Assembly (NCBI RefSeq): GCF_030295935.1
Contig: NZ_AP027362.1
Location: forward strand, 1,736,001-1,800,000
Direction of reading: 5' to 3'
DNA length: 64,000 nucleotides
Origin: Thalassotalea piscium
GTDB lineage: Bacteria; Pseudomonadota; Gammaproteobacteria; Enterobacterales; Alteromonadaceae
The notes beneath the pieces are model-generated. The model had not been told where the DNA came from. It made no database searches and saw only the letters and a list, made by a program, of their open reading frames with translations. Both the position numbers and the translations under genes were made by a program. Shown here piece by piece: positions 27,342 to 36,271 of the stretch (positions within the stretch are counted from its first letter, which is position 1; every line of letters begins with the position of its first letter).

Positions 27342-28103
27342 TTAAAACAATGCTTTTAGCCACTGTACCAATTGACCAACATACTCATAAGTTGCGTTGG
27401 TACTTCTCGATAAACTTTGAACATTAGGTACATAATAGCCCCAGGCTTTATCATCATCAAATCCTTTTACCCATGGGCTAGCCGGTGCTGGAATGGCATT
27501 AACGCCTTGCTCGGTAAAGTATTTCAGCGCTCTTGGCATATGGTCTGCATTGGTTACTAAGACAACATTTTTACCCCTAACCCGGGGCGCAATTAGCTCT
27601 GCTTCTTCTTCTGTATCTTTTGGAAAAGGCTCTACTATAATTTTTGCTTGGTTTACCCCTAATAGCATCGCCGCTTGTTTGACTTTTTCTGCGTTTGCTA
27701 CAGGGTCACCGAGTGCCGCGCCTGATGTAATAAGTGTTGCTTCGGGGTGAATGCCTAATATTCGTATACCCTCAACCAAACGTTGTAACGAGCAAGCTTT
27801 AAGTTGTGAAGTGGCGGGTAGGGCATCATCGGTAGTATGACCGCAACCTAAAATAACAATATAGTGAACAGGGCTAGCTGAACGTGTAAATGCTGAATAT
27901 TGGCTCTCTATTGGCAACATAAAACGATCAGATAAAGGAGACAAAGATGCCAATAACAAAATAACAAACCCTGTTACCATACATTTGAAGCTATGTTTAG
28001 GCTTTCTATGAAATAAAATAAGTGAAATTAAAAGTAATAATAAAACAATAGAAAGCGGCATTATCATTACAGTTGCAACTTTTTTTAAGAAAAATAAATC
28101 CAT
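27342..28103 (-). CDS. ElyC/SanA/YdcF-family membrane protein (DUF218)
   Basis: 253 residues with two N-terminal transmembrane helices (about 10-28 and 36-54) and a periplasmic DUF218 domain. It shows VILGCGHTTDD near 94, GSVRIL-like GIRILGIHPEATLITSGA, EPFPKDTEEEA near 160 and VTNADHMPRALKYF near 182. This matches E. coli ElyC, which affects envelope biogenesis and lipid carrier use. Start: ATG at 28103 gives the expected short cytosolic tail before helix 1; an upstream GTG at 28145 lies in repeat sequence. Confidence 0.88.
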   Translation of the reverse strand: MDLFFLKKVATVMIMPLSIVLLLLLISLILFHRKPKHSFKCMVTGFVILLLASLSPLSDRFMLPIESQYSAFTRSASPVHYIVILGCGHTTDDALPATSQLKACSLQRLVEGIRILGIHPEATLITSGAALGDPVANAEKVKQAAMLLGVNQAKIIVEPFPKDTEEEAELIAPRVRGKNVVLVTNADHMPRALKYFTEQGVNAIPAPASPWVKGFDDDKAWGYYVPNVQSLSRSTNATYEYVGQLVQWLKALF

Positions 28104-28123
28104 AGCAATTAGTTTGTATCCTT

Positions 28124-28330
28124 TTGTTATCTGTACCCGTTCCACTTGAAGATGCTCGTTTAAGGAAGTCTGAGCTACTCATAATCAAGGCGCAATTTTT
28201 TACTAATGGTTATCTCCTTAAAAAGAAATGCAACGCAGGATCAGTTACCGAGAATAACCATTCATTTCAATCATTGTTTGTCAAAAACGTTTCTAATTCC
28301 AGCTAAATCCCGCACATTCAAGTGGAGCGA
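28124..28330. repeat. Probable intergenic repeat with nested inverted arms
   Basis: Outer arms TTCCACTTGAA (28140) and TTCAAGTGGA (28318) and inner arms AATGGTTAT (28204) and ATAACCATT (28253) are inverted repeats. This gives a roughly 200-base foldable unit with no convincing gene. Only one copy is in the window. Similar sequence is, from memory, common in Colwellia genomes. 28331-28577 shows nothing else recognisable. Confidence 0.45.
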
Positions 28331-28577
28331 GTTTATCTGTAGTGTATATAACTTAATATATCACTTAGCTATTATTAAAGCCTAGTGATGCCTCTAGTCC
28401 TTATAGTTAAAATGTGCGACCTAATGTTGGCATTGCATATGAAAACTTCTAGGTAATAATACACTAAAAAGACCATTGATATTCGTACTATATTAATGTT
28501 TAATATCGATGTCTTATTTTAGAATAATTACTCAATTTGTGTTGGGTTTGAACAACTTCTATATATTAAGCACCAGA

Positions 28578-28799
28578 AGAGGTGCGTTAGCCAGGTAGTT
28601 TTCGAGAGGAGCCACAACTCCAATGAATGAAAATGAGGGGGACTAACGCCGAGGGCAACAAAGCTTGTGGAGACGAGTTGCTCGGTCGCTAAGGTTGAAT
28701 CCTTAGGATTGTCACCGCGGTTCAACTTTTAAATTGAGTCGCATAGGGTGGAGAGCTTCTGGCTGAAAAGACAAGCTGCTCGCTTATATACGCACCTTT
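28578..28799 (+). promoter_or_regulatory. Lysine riboswitch (L box) upstream of lysC
   Basis: The closing P1 helix pairs AGAGGTGCG (28578-28586) with CGCACCTTT (28791-28799). Between them are hallmark conserved blocks: GCCAGGTAGT, GAGAGGAGCC, ACTAACGCCGAGGGCAACAA and GTCACCGCGG. At 222 bases it is longer than the usual 170-190, owing to an enlarged last arm (28745-28785). It lies 76 bases before the lysC start and should reduce lysC expression when lysine is bound. The mechanism (terminator or translation) is not evident, because no clear T-tailed hairpin follows. Confidence 0.93.
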
Positions 28800-28875
28800 C
28801 CACTCAGTCATGCTCTTCCTTGTATTTATATAATAACTAAATGTTATACACATTTAGATTTGGGAGGTTTAGTAA

Positions 28876-30258
28876 ATGTCAAAATTAACAGTTGCCAAGT
28901 TCGGTGGAACCAGTGTTGGTGATTACCCAGCAATGTTGCGGTGCGCAAATATTATAAAAAACGATACGGGTAATCGTGTAGTTGTGGTTTCAGCAAGTGC
29001 TGGCGTTACTAATTTATTGGTACGTTTATCACAAGCTAATTTAAGCTCATCAGAACAAGTTAGTATTATTAATCAAGTGCGTGATATTCAATATAACATC
29101 ACTCAAAACTTAGTTAATCAGGCAGAACTGAATCAAGAAGTTGATGGCATATTAGTAGAACTTTCAGAGTATGCCAAGCTGCAATCAGCGGAAGTTAGTT
29201 CGAAAATTGCTGACACTATTTTATCATTTGGGGAGCAGCTAAGCTCACGTATTTTCGCTCAAGTATTGAAAACGGTTCAAGTTAACGCGCAATATTTTGA
29301 TGTTCGCAGTGTCATGCAAACTAACAGTTCTTTTGGAAAAGCGGTGGTTGATACAGAGAAACTGAAACAAAACTGTCATCAACTACTTGTACCATTACTA
29401 ACGAATCAGGTTGTTGTTACACAAGGGTTTATTGGCAAAGACTATGATAATAATACAACAACGCTAGGACGAGGTGGGTCTGATTATAGTGCCGCGTTAC
29501 TAGCTGAAGCATTAAATGCTGATAACTTGGCGATATGGACAGATGTTGTTGGAATATTTACCACAGACCCTAGAATTACCGATAAGGCGAGGGCGATTAA
29601 CGAAATTAGTTTTGGCGAAGCAGCAGAAATGGCAACATTTGGAGCAAAAATTTTACACCCAGCAACGTTAATTCCTGCGATGCGACATAATATTCCGGTA
29701 TTTGTTGGTTCCAGTAAAGAGCCCAACAAAGGTGGAACTTATATTCAAAAAACAGTTAGCTCAACTCCAACGTATCGGTCAATAGCGCTTCGACGTGAGC
29801 AAACATTAGTGACGGTAAAAAGCCCTGCAATGTTACATGCAAGTGGGTTTTTAGCAAAAGTCTTCAATGTATTGGCTAAGCACCAGCTAAGTGTAGACTT
29901 GATTACTACTAGTGAAATTAGTGTAGCCATGACTTTTGATAACCCAACGGGTACAACACAAGCATTGCTAAATTCAACAGTTGTTCAAGAGTTAGAAAAA
30001 TTATGTGAAGTTTCCGTTGAAAATGGCTTATCCTTGATTGCTGTAATTGGCAATAAAATGCAGCAAAAAAGTGGAGTGGGGAGTTGTATTTTTGATACGA
30101 TTAGCGGTATTAATGTTCGTATGATTTGTCATGGGGCAAGTGAGCATAATTTATGTTTTTTAGTTAATGAAGAGCAAGCTAACTTAGCGGTTGAGCAACT
30201 ACATAAAGCATTTTTTGAGCAAAACGTGAAGCCGACGGAATTAGCTACAGCAAGCTAA
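28876..30258 (+). CDS. lysC: Aspartate kinase, lysine-sensitive type
   Basis: Phosphorylates aspartate, the first step to lysine, threonine and methionine. The 460 residues are monofunctional, near E. coli LysC (449). The kinase domain starts VAKFGGTSVGD; ATP/aspartate motifs are VVVSASAGVTN, TTLGRGGSDYSAA near 200 and WTDVVGIFTTDPR near 224. C-terminal ACT domains run from about 315 to the end (DLITTSEISVAMT, then ISLI-like NVRMICHGASEHN) and bind lysine. The lysine riboswitch upstream confirms the end-product logic. Start: ATG at 28876 after GGGAGG. Followed by a terminator. Confidence 0.96.
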   Translation: MSKLTVAKFGGTSVGDYPAMLRCANIIKNDTGNRVVVVSASAGVTNLLVRLSQANLSSSEQVSIINQVRDIQYNITQNLVNQAELNQEVDGILVELSEYAKLQSAEVSSKIADTILSFGEQLSSRIFAQVLKTVQVNAQYFDVRSVMQTNSSFGKAVVDTEKLKQNCHQLLVPLLTNQVVVTQGFIGKDYDNNTTTLGRGGSDYSAALLAEALNADNLAIWTDVVGIFTTDPRITDKARAINEISFGEAAEMATFGAKILHPATLIPAMRHNIPVFVGSSKEPNKGGTYIQKTVSSTPTYRSIALRREQTLVTVKSPAMLHASGFLAKVFNVLAKHQLSVDLITTSEISVAMTFDNPTGTTQALLNSTVVQELEKLCEVSVENGLSLIAVIGNKMQQKSGVGSCIFDTISGINVRMICHGASEHNLCFLVNEEQANLAVEQLHKAFFEQNVKPTELATAS

Positions 30259-30279
30259 ACTCGCATGAGTTTTCATTTA

Positions 30280-30311
30280 AAAAGAGTAAACGTATGAACA
30301 TTTACTCTTTT
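30280..30311 (+). terminator. Rho-independent terminator of lysC
   Basis: An 11-bp stem AAAAGAGTAAA/TTTACTCTTTT with a 10-base loop; the 3' arm supplies the T run. Its complement may also terminate the convergent queC transcript. Confidence 0.85.
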
Positions 30312-30326
30312 AAAATACTGTCAACT

Positions 30327-30983
30327 TTACTCATATGAGATGGGGTCAATCGCGTTGTTGTCTCTAAAGGCTTCTAATCGTTCTTGGCATGCTCCACATT
30401 TACCACAGGCCTTATCTCGTCCGTTATAACAGGTCCAAGTATTACTATAATCTAACCCCATTGATAAACCATCGGTTAAAATTGCGCTTTTAGATACAGT
30501 TAAATATGGGCTGAAAATTTCAACTGCATCGTAATTAGCAATTTGACAAACATCATTCATTTTTTCAACAAATTCAGGTCGGCAGTCTGGGTAAATATTA
30601 TGATCACCAGAGTGAGCACCATAATATACTTGGCTAGCTTTTACTGAGACTGCGTATGCAACTGCTAATGAAATTAAGATCATATTACGGTTTGGCACTA
30701 CAGTTGACTTCATGTTATCTACTTCGTAATTACCCTCAGGGATTTCAATGTCATCAGTTAGTGAAGAACCCGCTAACAGTTGATTAATTGCCGAAATATC
30801 AATAACTTTATGACTTACGGCAAGTGATTTACAGACCTTGCTGGCGCATTCAAGCTCTTTTACGTGGCGTTGTCCATAGTCAAAGGATAAAGCAAAAACT
30901 TCTTTTCCATCTTTTAATGCGCGATTAAGCACGGTAAATGAATCCATGCCACCGGAAAAAATAACAACAACTTTGTTAGTCAT
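30327..30983 (-). CDS. queC: 7-cyano-7-deazaguanine synthase
   Basis: Makes preQ0 from 7-carboxy-7-deazaguanine, ammonia and ATP in queuosine synthesis. The 218 residues show the N-type ATP pyrophosphatase loop SGGMDSF at 9-15, FDYGQRH near 34 and VPNRNMI near 97. A Zn site is formed by the Cys cluster [16 protein letters not shown] near 186-201. It is divergent from queE across about 80 bases that contain a TATAAT-like box near 31001, so the two genes of one pathway share a promoter region. Confidence 0.96.
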   Translation of the reverse strand: MTNKVVVIFSGGMDSFTVLNRALKDGKEVFALSFDYGQRHVKELECASKVCKSLAVSHKVIDISAINQLLAGSSLTDDIEIPEGNYEVDNMKSTVVPNRNMILISLAVAYAVSVKASQVYYGAHSGDHNIYPDCRPEFVEKMNDVCQIANYDAVEIFSPYLTVSKSAILTDGLSMGLDYSNTWTCYNGRDKACGKCGACQERLEAFRDNNAIDPISYE

Positions 30984-31062
30984 TTGTAAGCTCTCTTAGG
31001 TATAATATTTATCGCGACATTTTACGTTAAATTACCTAGGCATTAAAGCAAAGCGTTAAACT

Positions 31063-31740
31063 ATGACAACAACCAAATACAAAATTAATGAATTATTTCA
31101 AACTATTCAAGGAGAAGGGGCATTTACCGGTCAGCCTTCTATATTTATTCGGCTACAGGGTTGTCCTGTAGGTTGTTCATGGTGTGATACCAAGCATACA
31201 TGGGAGATAGATCCCAACCTGATCATTCCATCTAATGATATGTTAACTAAAAAACAAGAATCTGAGCATTGGTCGCATCTAACTGCAGATGAAATGGCCA
31301 ATATTTTTAGTCAGCAGGGCTATAAAGCTAAGCATATTGTTATTACTGGTGGCGAGCCTTGTATGGTTGATTTAACGCCGTTATGTGACACCTTTGAAAG
31401 GCTTGGTTACTCTTGTCAAATAGAAACATCAGGCACTTTTGAGATACTTACCACTGAGCGCTGTTGGGTAACTGTTTCTCCAAAAATAAATATGAAAGGT
31501 GGTTATGCTATTTTAGAAAGTGCGATGCAGCGTGCCAATGAAATTAAACACCCTGTTGCAACAGAACAGCACGTTGACGATCTAAAGAAGCTTTTGTTAG
31601 ATCATAATGTTAAGCACACACCAATTTACTTACAGCCTATTAGTCAAAAACAACGTGCAACTGAGTTAGCGATACAAACCTGCATAGACAATAACTGGCG
31701 TTTATCTGTACAAGTACATAAATACATAGGGATAGAATAA
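31063..31740 (+). CDS. queE: 7-carboxy-7-deazaguanine synthase
   Basis: A radical-SAM enzyme that turns 6-carboxytetrahydropterin into 7-carboxy-7-deazaguanine. The 225 residues have the N-terminal motif NELFQTIQGEGAFTGQPS, the cluster-binding Cys set GCPVGCSWCDTKHTW (about 32-46) and ITGGEPC near 95. QueD and QueF are not in this window. It is convergent with pdsS; a small palindrome (31753-31771) lies between and overlaps the pdsS stop. Confidence 0.95.
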   Translation: MTTTKYKINELFQTIQGEGAFTGQPSIFIRLQGCPVGCSWCDTKHTWEIDPNLIIPSNDMLTKKQESEHWSHLTADEMANIFSQQGYKAKHIVITGGEPCMVDLTPLCDTFERLGYSCQIETSGTFEILTTERCWVTVSPKINMKGGYAILESAMQRANEIKHPVATEQHVDDLKKLLLDHNVKHTPIYLQPISQKQRATELAIQTCIDNNWRLSVQVHKYIGIE

Positions 31741-31763
31741 GCTACTCACTTTGGACCTAGTTG

Positions 31764-33923
31764 CTAGGTCCTAGGAAAACTCATACTGATGGTAACTCCT
31801 TGCGGATTATGATGATTAGTGGCTGTAATTTTACCTTGATGAAACTGACAAATTAGTCTGGCTATATATAAGCCTAAACCTAAATGCGGTTGGGTATCTT
31901 GACTCCCTTTTCTTACTGACACCATAGAATCGAATAAACGCTCATGCATCTGTTCAGGTAAAAGTTGTCCGTTATTACTAATATGTACAACCACTTCTTT
32001 ACTATGGTATTCAGTTGTTATAAATATTTTTTGGTCAATACTAAACTCTGCAGCATTAGCAATCACTTTATCGAAAAGCTGGGCGATATGCTCTGGTGAA
32101 CCATTCATGCTAAGTGCTTTATCGCTAGGTTTATAATGAAAATTAATTGTACTATAAACTTGCTGATACCCTTGAATACAACCATTTAATACTCGATTAA
32201 AATCGAAATTTACTCGTTCACAGCTCACTAACATTTGCTCTATACGTGTAGCTTCGCTCATACTGGTGAGAATTGCGTTTAGTCTTGCAATCCCTCCTTG
32301 TGCTCTATCTATATATTGTTGACTTTGCTGGGGTATATCATGTAATGATAGGTTTTCGAGTGACGTTCTTACTACGGCTATTGGAGTGCGTAATTCATGA
32401 GATAACCGCGACGACATTCCCTCCAAATAGTGATTATATTGACTTAAACGGTTTACAACTTGCGCGAAACTACGTGAAAGATCTCCTATTTCATCATTTG
32501 CTGTTGAAGCCGTTATACTTGCCGTAATTCGTCCATTTTCATCAATGGCATTCTCAGCCTGATTTCTCAACTTGCTAATACGATTGGAAATACGAGAAGC
32601 AAATAATAAAAAGACCACAGCACTAATGAGTAGAATTGCAATAATAGCGCTAAATAATTTTTCTAATGCTTTGTTTCTTAATGTTCTGATACCATTTGTT
32701 GTTTCTTCAACAATAACCGCACCGTGTACCTGTTGATTGATAAAAATAGGGTAAGCCGCTGATAATACGACTGCTTGTTGGTCTTTTGTTAATCGCCATT
32801 GAGAGGAAGGGTCACCAATAAGTGCCGTTTCTATATGTTGGCCAGTTAAATTTTGTGTATCATACAAATTATCAATAAACGCCTTTGGTGGTTTTGTAAG
32901 AAATTTATAATACAAAGGAATTAACCAATTCTGCTCAAGTTGTTGCCAAGGACTTAAATTATTACCGTTTGTATTGTCATCAGGCAAACGAGTACGTTGC
33001 CACACACCACCGGCTTTAGTTAAGTCGCCAGCACTGGCTAATACCCGTTTATGTTGATCAACCACCCAAATACGAGAATTAGTATGGCTCATACCTTTTA
33101 CAATGCGCTCTATTTCAGGTGATGGCACAACAATTGTGCCCAAGGTTTCTTTTTGACTAGGGTCGGCAGAGCCAATGCTAGAAGATATTCCCTCAGTTGT
33201 GCTGTCAACATCGTGTACAGCAAAAGCAATTTGATCACCAACATGAGTGAGTGGTATTCGTAACTCAATATTGTAGCCTTGGGGAGTTGTTAGCCAATGT
33301 CCTTGTATAAAGTTGGCTACCTCTGGAAAGGGGCCCGATAGATGAGTAATACGGTAGCTATCTAACCAACCAGATTGTTTGTTAGCAATAATATATCGAT
33401 TGAAAACGCCGCTATTATCGACCAAAGCTATTTCTAAATGGTCATTATTAACAATACTTTGTGCATTTGTCGGCCTGAAAACTACTTTGTTATCAACAAC
33501 ACTGATAAATAAGTATAAATACTTACCATATTTAGCGATTGTAGCTGTGAACATATGTTCGGAGTTTATATTCGCGAGTAGTGGGTTAATACTGTTTTGT
33601 TGGTTGTATAAATGAATTCTATTTTCATAATTTGGCCAATCGTTAGGCAAACCATCTAATTGAATCGCTTGCTTTAATTCATAACCATAAAAGTCTTTCC
33701 CTTGTTCAACACTGGGTAAAAAGCTTGCTTGGTTGTTAAATAGGTTGGGCCTTTCATGCAAGGCAGTGGCTAATGCGCGAGCTGTGCCTAAAATAGTTTG
33801 TTCTTGGCCATAACGTAGGTATTTTTCCATTTCCCACACATATTGATAGCCAAACCAAGGGATGGTAAACAAAACACTGGCGAGTAATAAGAGTTTGGCT
33901 CTAAGCCCAAATCTAATGCGCAT
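31764..33923 (-). CDS. pdsS: Sensor histidine kinase of the proteobacterial dedicated sortase system
   Basis: 719 residues. Transmembrane helix 1 is at about 8-28. The periplasmic sensor follows the marine-sortase-kinase pattern (EKYLRYGQEQTILGTARALATAL) with a CBM9-like segment near 90-260 (DGLPNDWPNYENRI, then GHWLTTPQGYNIELRIP). Transmembrane helix 2 is near 425-443, then HAMP, a kinase core with the phospho-acceptor His in SHELRTPIAVVRTSLENL near 510, and an ATPase domain with NAAEFSI and HLGLGLYIARLI near 690. It forms an operon with pdsR (14-base gap). In this system it normally lies near a sortase and an LPXTG-like target; neither is present here. The family call is from memory of TIGR03785-type proteins. 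Confidence 0.82.
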   Translation of the reverse strand: MRIRFGLRAKLLLLASVLFTIPWFGYQYVWEMEKYLRYGQEQTILGTARALATALHERPNLFNNQASFLPSVEQGKDFYGYELKQAIQLDGLPNDWPNYENRIHLYNQQNSINPLLANINSEHMFTATIAKYGKYLYLFISVVDNKVVFRPTNAQSIVNNDHLEIALVDNSGVFNRYIIANKQSGWLDSYRITHLSGPFPEVANFIQGHWLTTPQGYNIELRIPLTHVGDQIAFAVHDVDSTTEGISSSIGSADPSQKETLGTIVVPSPEIERIVKGMSHTNSRIWVVDQHKRVLASAGDLTKAGGVWQRTRLPDDNTNGNNLSPWQQLEQNWLIPLYYKFLTKPPKAFIDNLYDTQNLTGQHIETALIGDPSSQWRLTKDQQAVVLSAAYPIFINQQVHGAVIVEETTNGIRTLRNKALEKLFSAIIAILLISAVVFLLFASRISNRISKLRNQAENAIDENGRITASITASTANDEIGDLSRSFAQVVNRLSQYNHYLEGMSSRLSHELRTPIAVVRTSLENLSLHDIPQQSQQYIDRAQGGIARLNAILTSMSEATRIEQMLVSCERVNFDFNRVLNGCIQGYQQVYSTINFHYKPSDKALSMNGSPEHIAQLFDKVIANAAEFSIDQKIFITTEYHSKEVVVHISNNGQLLPEQMHERLFDSMVSVRKGSQDTQPHLGLGLYIARLICQFHQGKITATNHHNPQGVTISMSFPRT

Positions 33924-33937
33924 TATAATAATTCACT

Positions 33938-34678
33938 TTACTCTTGGTCAGTTACGGATGAGGTTATGTGATTGGTAGCGTTGCTGTTGGCGGTATTCCA
34001 ACGATAACCCATACCGTAAACGGTTTCTATACAGTCAAATGTTTGGTCGATTTTAATAAACTTTTTTCTAATTCGTTTTATATGAGAGGTAATGGTGCTG
34101 TCATCAACAAATATTTTTGACTCGTTCATTAATTGTTGTCGACTTTTAACAAATCCCGGGTTTTTCGCTAATGCGTGAACCATCCAAAACTCAGTAATGG
34201 TAATATCAAGTGGCACAGACAACCATGATACTGTCATGCGTTGTACATCAATCTCTAACTGCTCTAAATTAAGTATATGCTCTTTAGCCGATGGTTGTTT
34301 AAGTGCATCTTCTCGTCTAAATAATGCTGCAATACGAGCAGTTAAATGCGGCAAGCTAATATCTTTAGTTAAATAATCATCAGCACCTATGCGAAGGCCT
34401 GAAACAGTATCAACGTCATTATCTCTAGCAGTTAAAAAAATTATAGGTAAGGTACTTGATAAGGTGCGTAACCATTGACATAAAGTAAAGCCACCATCGT
34501 ATTCTTGCTCTAAACCAATATCTAAAATAACTAAGTGAGGTAATTGTAGAGTGAAAGCTTGGGTAGCACTTTCACGATTGGCAAAGGTTTGCACTTGATA
34601 ACCTTGTGCTCTTAGTACATCGGCATAGTTTTCTCTGATAGCGGCTTCATCTTCAACAATAGCAATTCTTTTTGACAT
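33938..34678 (-). CDS. pdsR: Response regulator of the dedicated sortase system
   Basis: 246 residues of OmpR/PhoB type. The receiver domain (3-120) has acidic EDEAAIREN, the phospho-accepting Asp in LVILDIGLE near 54, and Thr/Lys in FLTARD and DDYLTKDI. A winged-helix DNA-binding domain follows (about 140-230) with ITEFWMVHALAKNPGFVKSRQQL and TSHIKRIRKKF. The first gene of a pdsR-pdsS operon. It diverges from pdsO over 236 bases, the obvious place for its binding sites, though no clear direct repeat was picked out by eye. Confidence 0.85.
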   Translation of the reverse strand: MSKRIAIVEDEAAIRENYADVLRAQGYQVQTFANRESATQAFTLQLPHLVILDIGLEQEYDGGFTLCQWLRTLSSTLPIIFLTARDNDVDTVSGLRIGADDYLTKDISLPHLTARIAALFRREDALKQPSAKEHILNLEQLEIDVQRMTVSWLSVPLDITITEFWMVHALAKNPGFVKSRQQLMNESKIFVDDSTITSHIKRIRKKFIKIDQTFDCIETVYGMGYRWNTANSNATNHITSSVTDQE

Positions 34679-34914
34679 ATATATTTAGGTATTAACAAGT
34701 GATATTTATGGGTGAACTATAACGAATATTATTAAGTGCGTCTTGTTAAAGACGATATTGCCATAATCTTGCCACAATTGACCTTCATATTGCCATTTTT
34801 ACAGCGTATTAAAGCCAAATTCCTTTGTTTAAATAACGTCATCGAAAGCTAACAGCAAATAATCGTTTGCTGATCAGCTTCACGCATAACACTTAACATG
34901 AAAAAGGAAATAGT

Positions 34915-35703
34915 ATGAAAACTTTTACTAAAAACGCAATTGTAAACACTATGGTTATTGCATCTTTAGCAGCAAGCCCTTTAATGGCACAAGAGAATGC
35001 CATCAATGAAATAGAAGCACAAACCATTATGTCTGCGGGTGACAAAGAAGGAGTTGGTTTCGGGGTGGGTGTGGTACTTGGTGCAATATTTGGCGGACCA
35101 GCAGGCGCACTTATTACAGGGATCGCAGGCAGCCTTGTAGCAAAAGAAATTAACGCAAAAGAAGAAATAACTTACTTATCGAGCGCCATCGTACAGGAAC
35201 AGCAAGCAAAAGCGGCGTTAGATGAAAAATATGCACAACAGCTTGAGGCACAAGAACGAGCTTTTAGTAACCAAATTGCTGCGGTTAAAGCATCATTATC
35301 TCAGGCCAGTAAATTACAAGCAGAAAACTTATTAATGAGTTTACAATTCTCTACAGGATCTAGTGAAATACAAGCACATTATGAAGCGCAAATAGACGCT
35401 TTAGCTAGACTTTTGGTTCAAGCAAAGCATTTAACAGTCGATTTATCGGGGTATACAGATTTACAAGGAAACAGTAAAAACAACCATGCTTTGTCTATTG
35501 CGCGTGTTAATTCAGTTAAAAAAGCCTTAATTGATAATGGTGTGGCACCAGATCGTATTAAACTTTATGCATTTGGCGATAACTCGCCGGTGGTAGCAAC
35601 GAATGAGCAAAAGGTGAGCTTTTATGACCGTAGAGTGGTTATTAAACTTAGTTCTAACGAAAACAATATCGAAAATGATCAGCACGTAGCAAATAATTAT
35701 TAA
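34915..35703 (+). CDS. pdsO: Sortase-associated OmpA-like protein PdsO
   Basis: 262 residues. A signal peptide (1-25, cut near LMA-QE) is followed by a glycine-zipper hydrophobic stretch GFGVGVVLGAIFGGPAGALITGIAG (positions about 43-70), a coiled coil (80-140) and a C-terminal OmpA domain with peptidoglycan-binding features (VDLSGYTDLQGNS near 180, then NHALSIARVNSVKKAL). This order matches PdsO of the proteobacterial dedicated sortase system. Probable place: outer or inner membrane, gripping the cell wall. In other genomes the target protein and sortase usually follow. Here the next sequence is a repeat element, then an unrelated binding-protein gene. Confidence 0.83.
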   Translation: MKTFTKNAIVNTMVIASLAASPLMAQENAINEIEAQTIMSAGDKEGVGFGVGVVLGAIFGGPAGALITGIAGSLVAKEINAKEEITYLSSAIVQEQQAKAALDEKYAQQLEAQERAFSNQIAAVKASLSQASKLQAENLLMSLQFSTGSSEIQAHYEAQIDALARLLVQAKHLTVDLSGYTDLQGNSKNNHALSIARVNSVKKALIDNGVAPDRIKLYAFGDNSPVVATNEQKVSFYDRRVVIKLSSNENNIENDQHVANNY

Positions 35704-35851
35704 ACATTAACGCTTACCAATGGTTCTTTTTATAGTGAGTAAATCTTAAACTTAAATAGGAGGTGTAAACTAAACATATTATAGCGATGTAACTTTTAGA
35801 TAAGGGCTAGTAGCTCCCATACTACTGGCCTTATTTAATTTTTCTAAGAAA

Positions 35852-36167
35852 TAGGGCGTGTTGATCATTCGTGTACGTATTTTGTACGAATTAAACATGA
35901 TTTAATTGAGGCGTAGCGAGCAAAGTGAAGTTATTCTACATAAATGAGCTAGACAGTTTCCGCGTCCTGATCACGCTAAGTACCTACTTCCGTGTAAGCA
36001 ACGAAAAGTAAATCATGTTTAAACCGTATCCGAAGGACAGCGCCCCTTTGGTTTTTCTACCACGTTTTCATATGTTTATGGGGAACAAGCCCATTACATA
36101 AGTTCGGCCTTGTATAAACACCAAATAAATCGCTGCAAAAATATTCAGAAAAGATCAACACGCCCTA
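35852..36167. repeat. Small inverted-repeat element, family C, copy 1
   Basis: 316 bases bounded by TAGGGCGTGTTGATC and its exact complement. The interior matches 53144-53410 over nearly all its length, except for about 49 bases missing from that copy. No coding potential. It lies between pdsO and the next gene, exactly where the sortase-system target would be expected. Confidence 0.9.
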
Positions 36168-36271
36168 AATCTTTTGTATTTGTTTTTATTATATCTACTA
36201 TACTGAGTTAAACATGACAATAGTTGTAAACCGTTTATTTTACTCGTTAATTGTTTATAGTAGGTGAGCAG

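Noticed and set aside
28006-28306. Overlapping short frames on both strands upstream of the lysine riboswitch
   Set aside because: They lie in the nested inverted repeat and lack ribosome sites or protein features, so they are repeat-derived shadows.
31753-31771. Palindrome GGACCTA/TAGGTCC between queE and pdsS as a terminator
   Set aside because: There is no T run on either strand and the stem overlaps the pdsS stop, so it is not called as a terminator.
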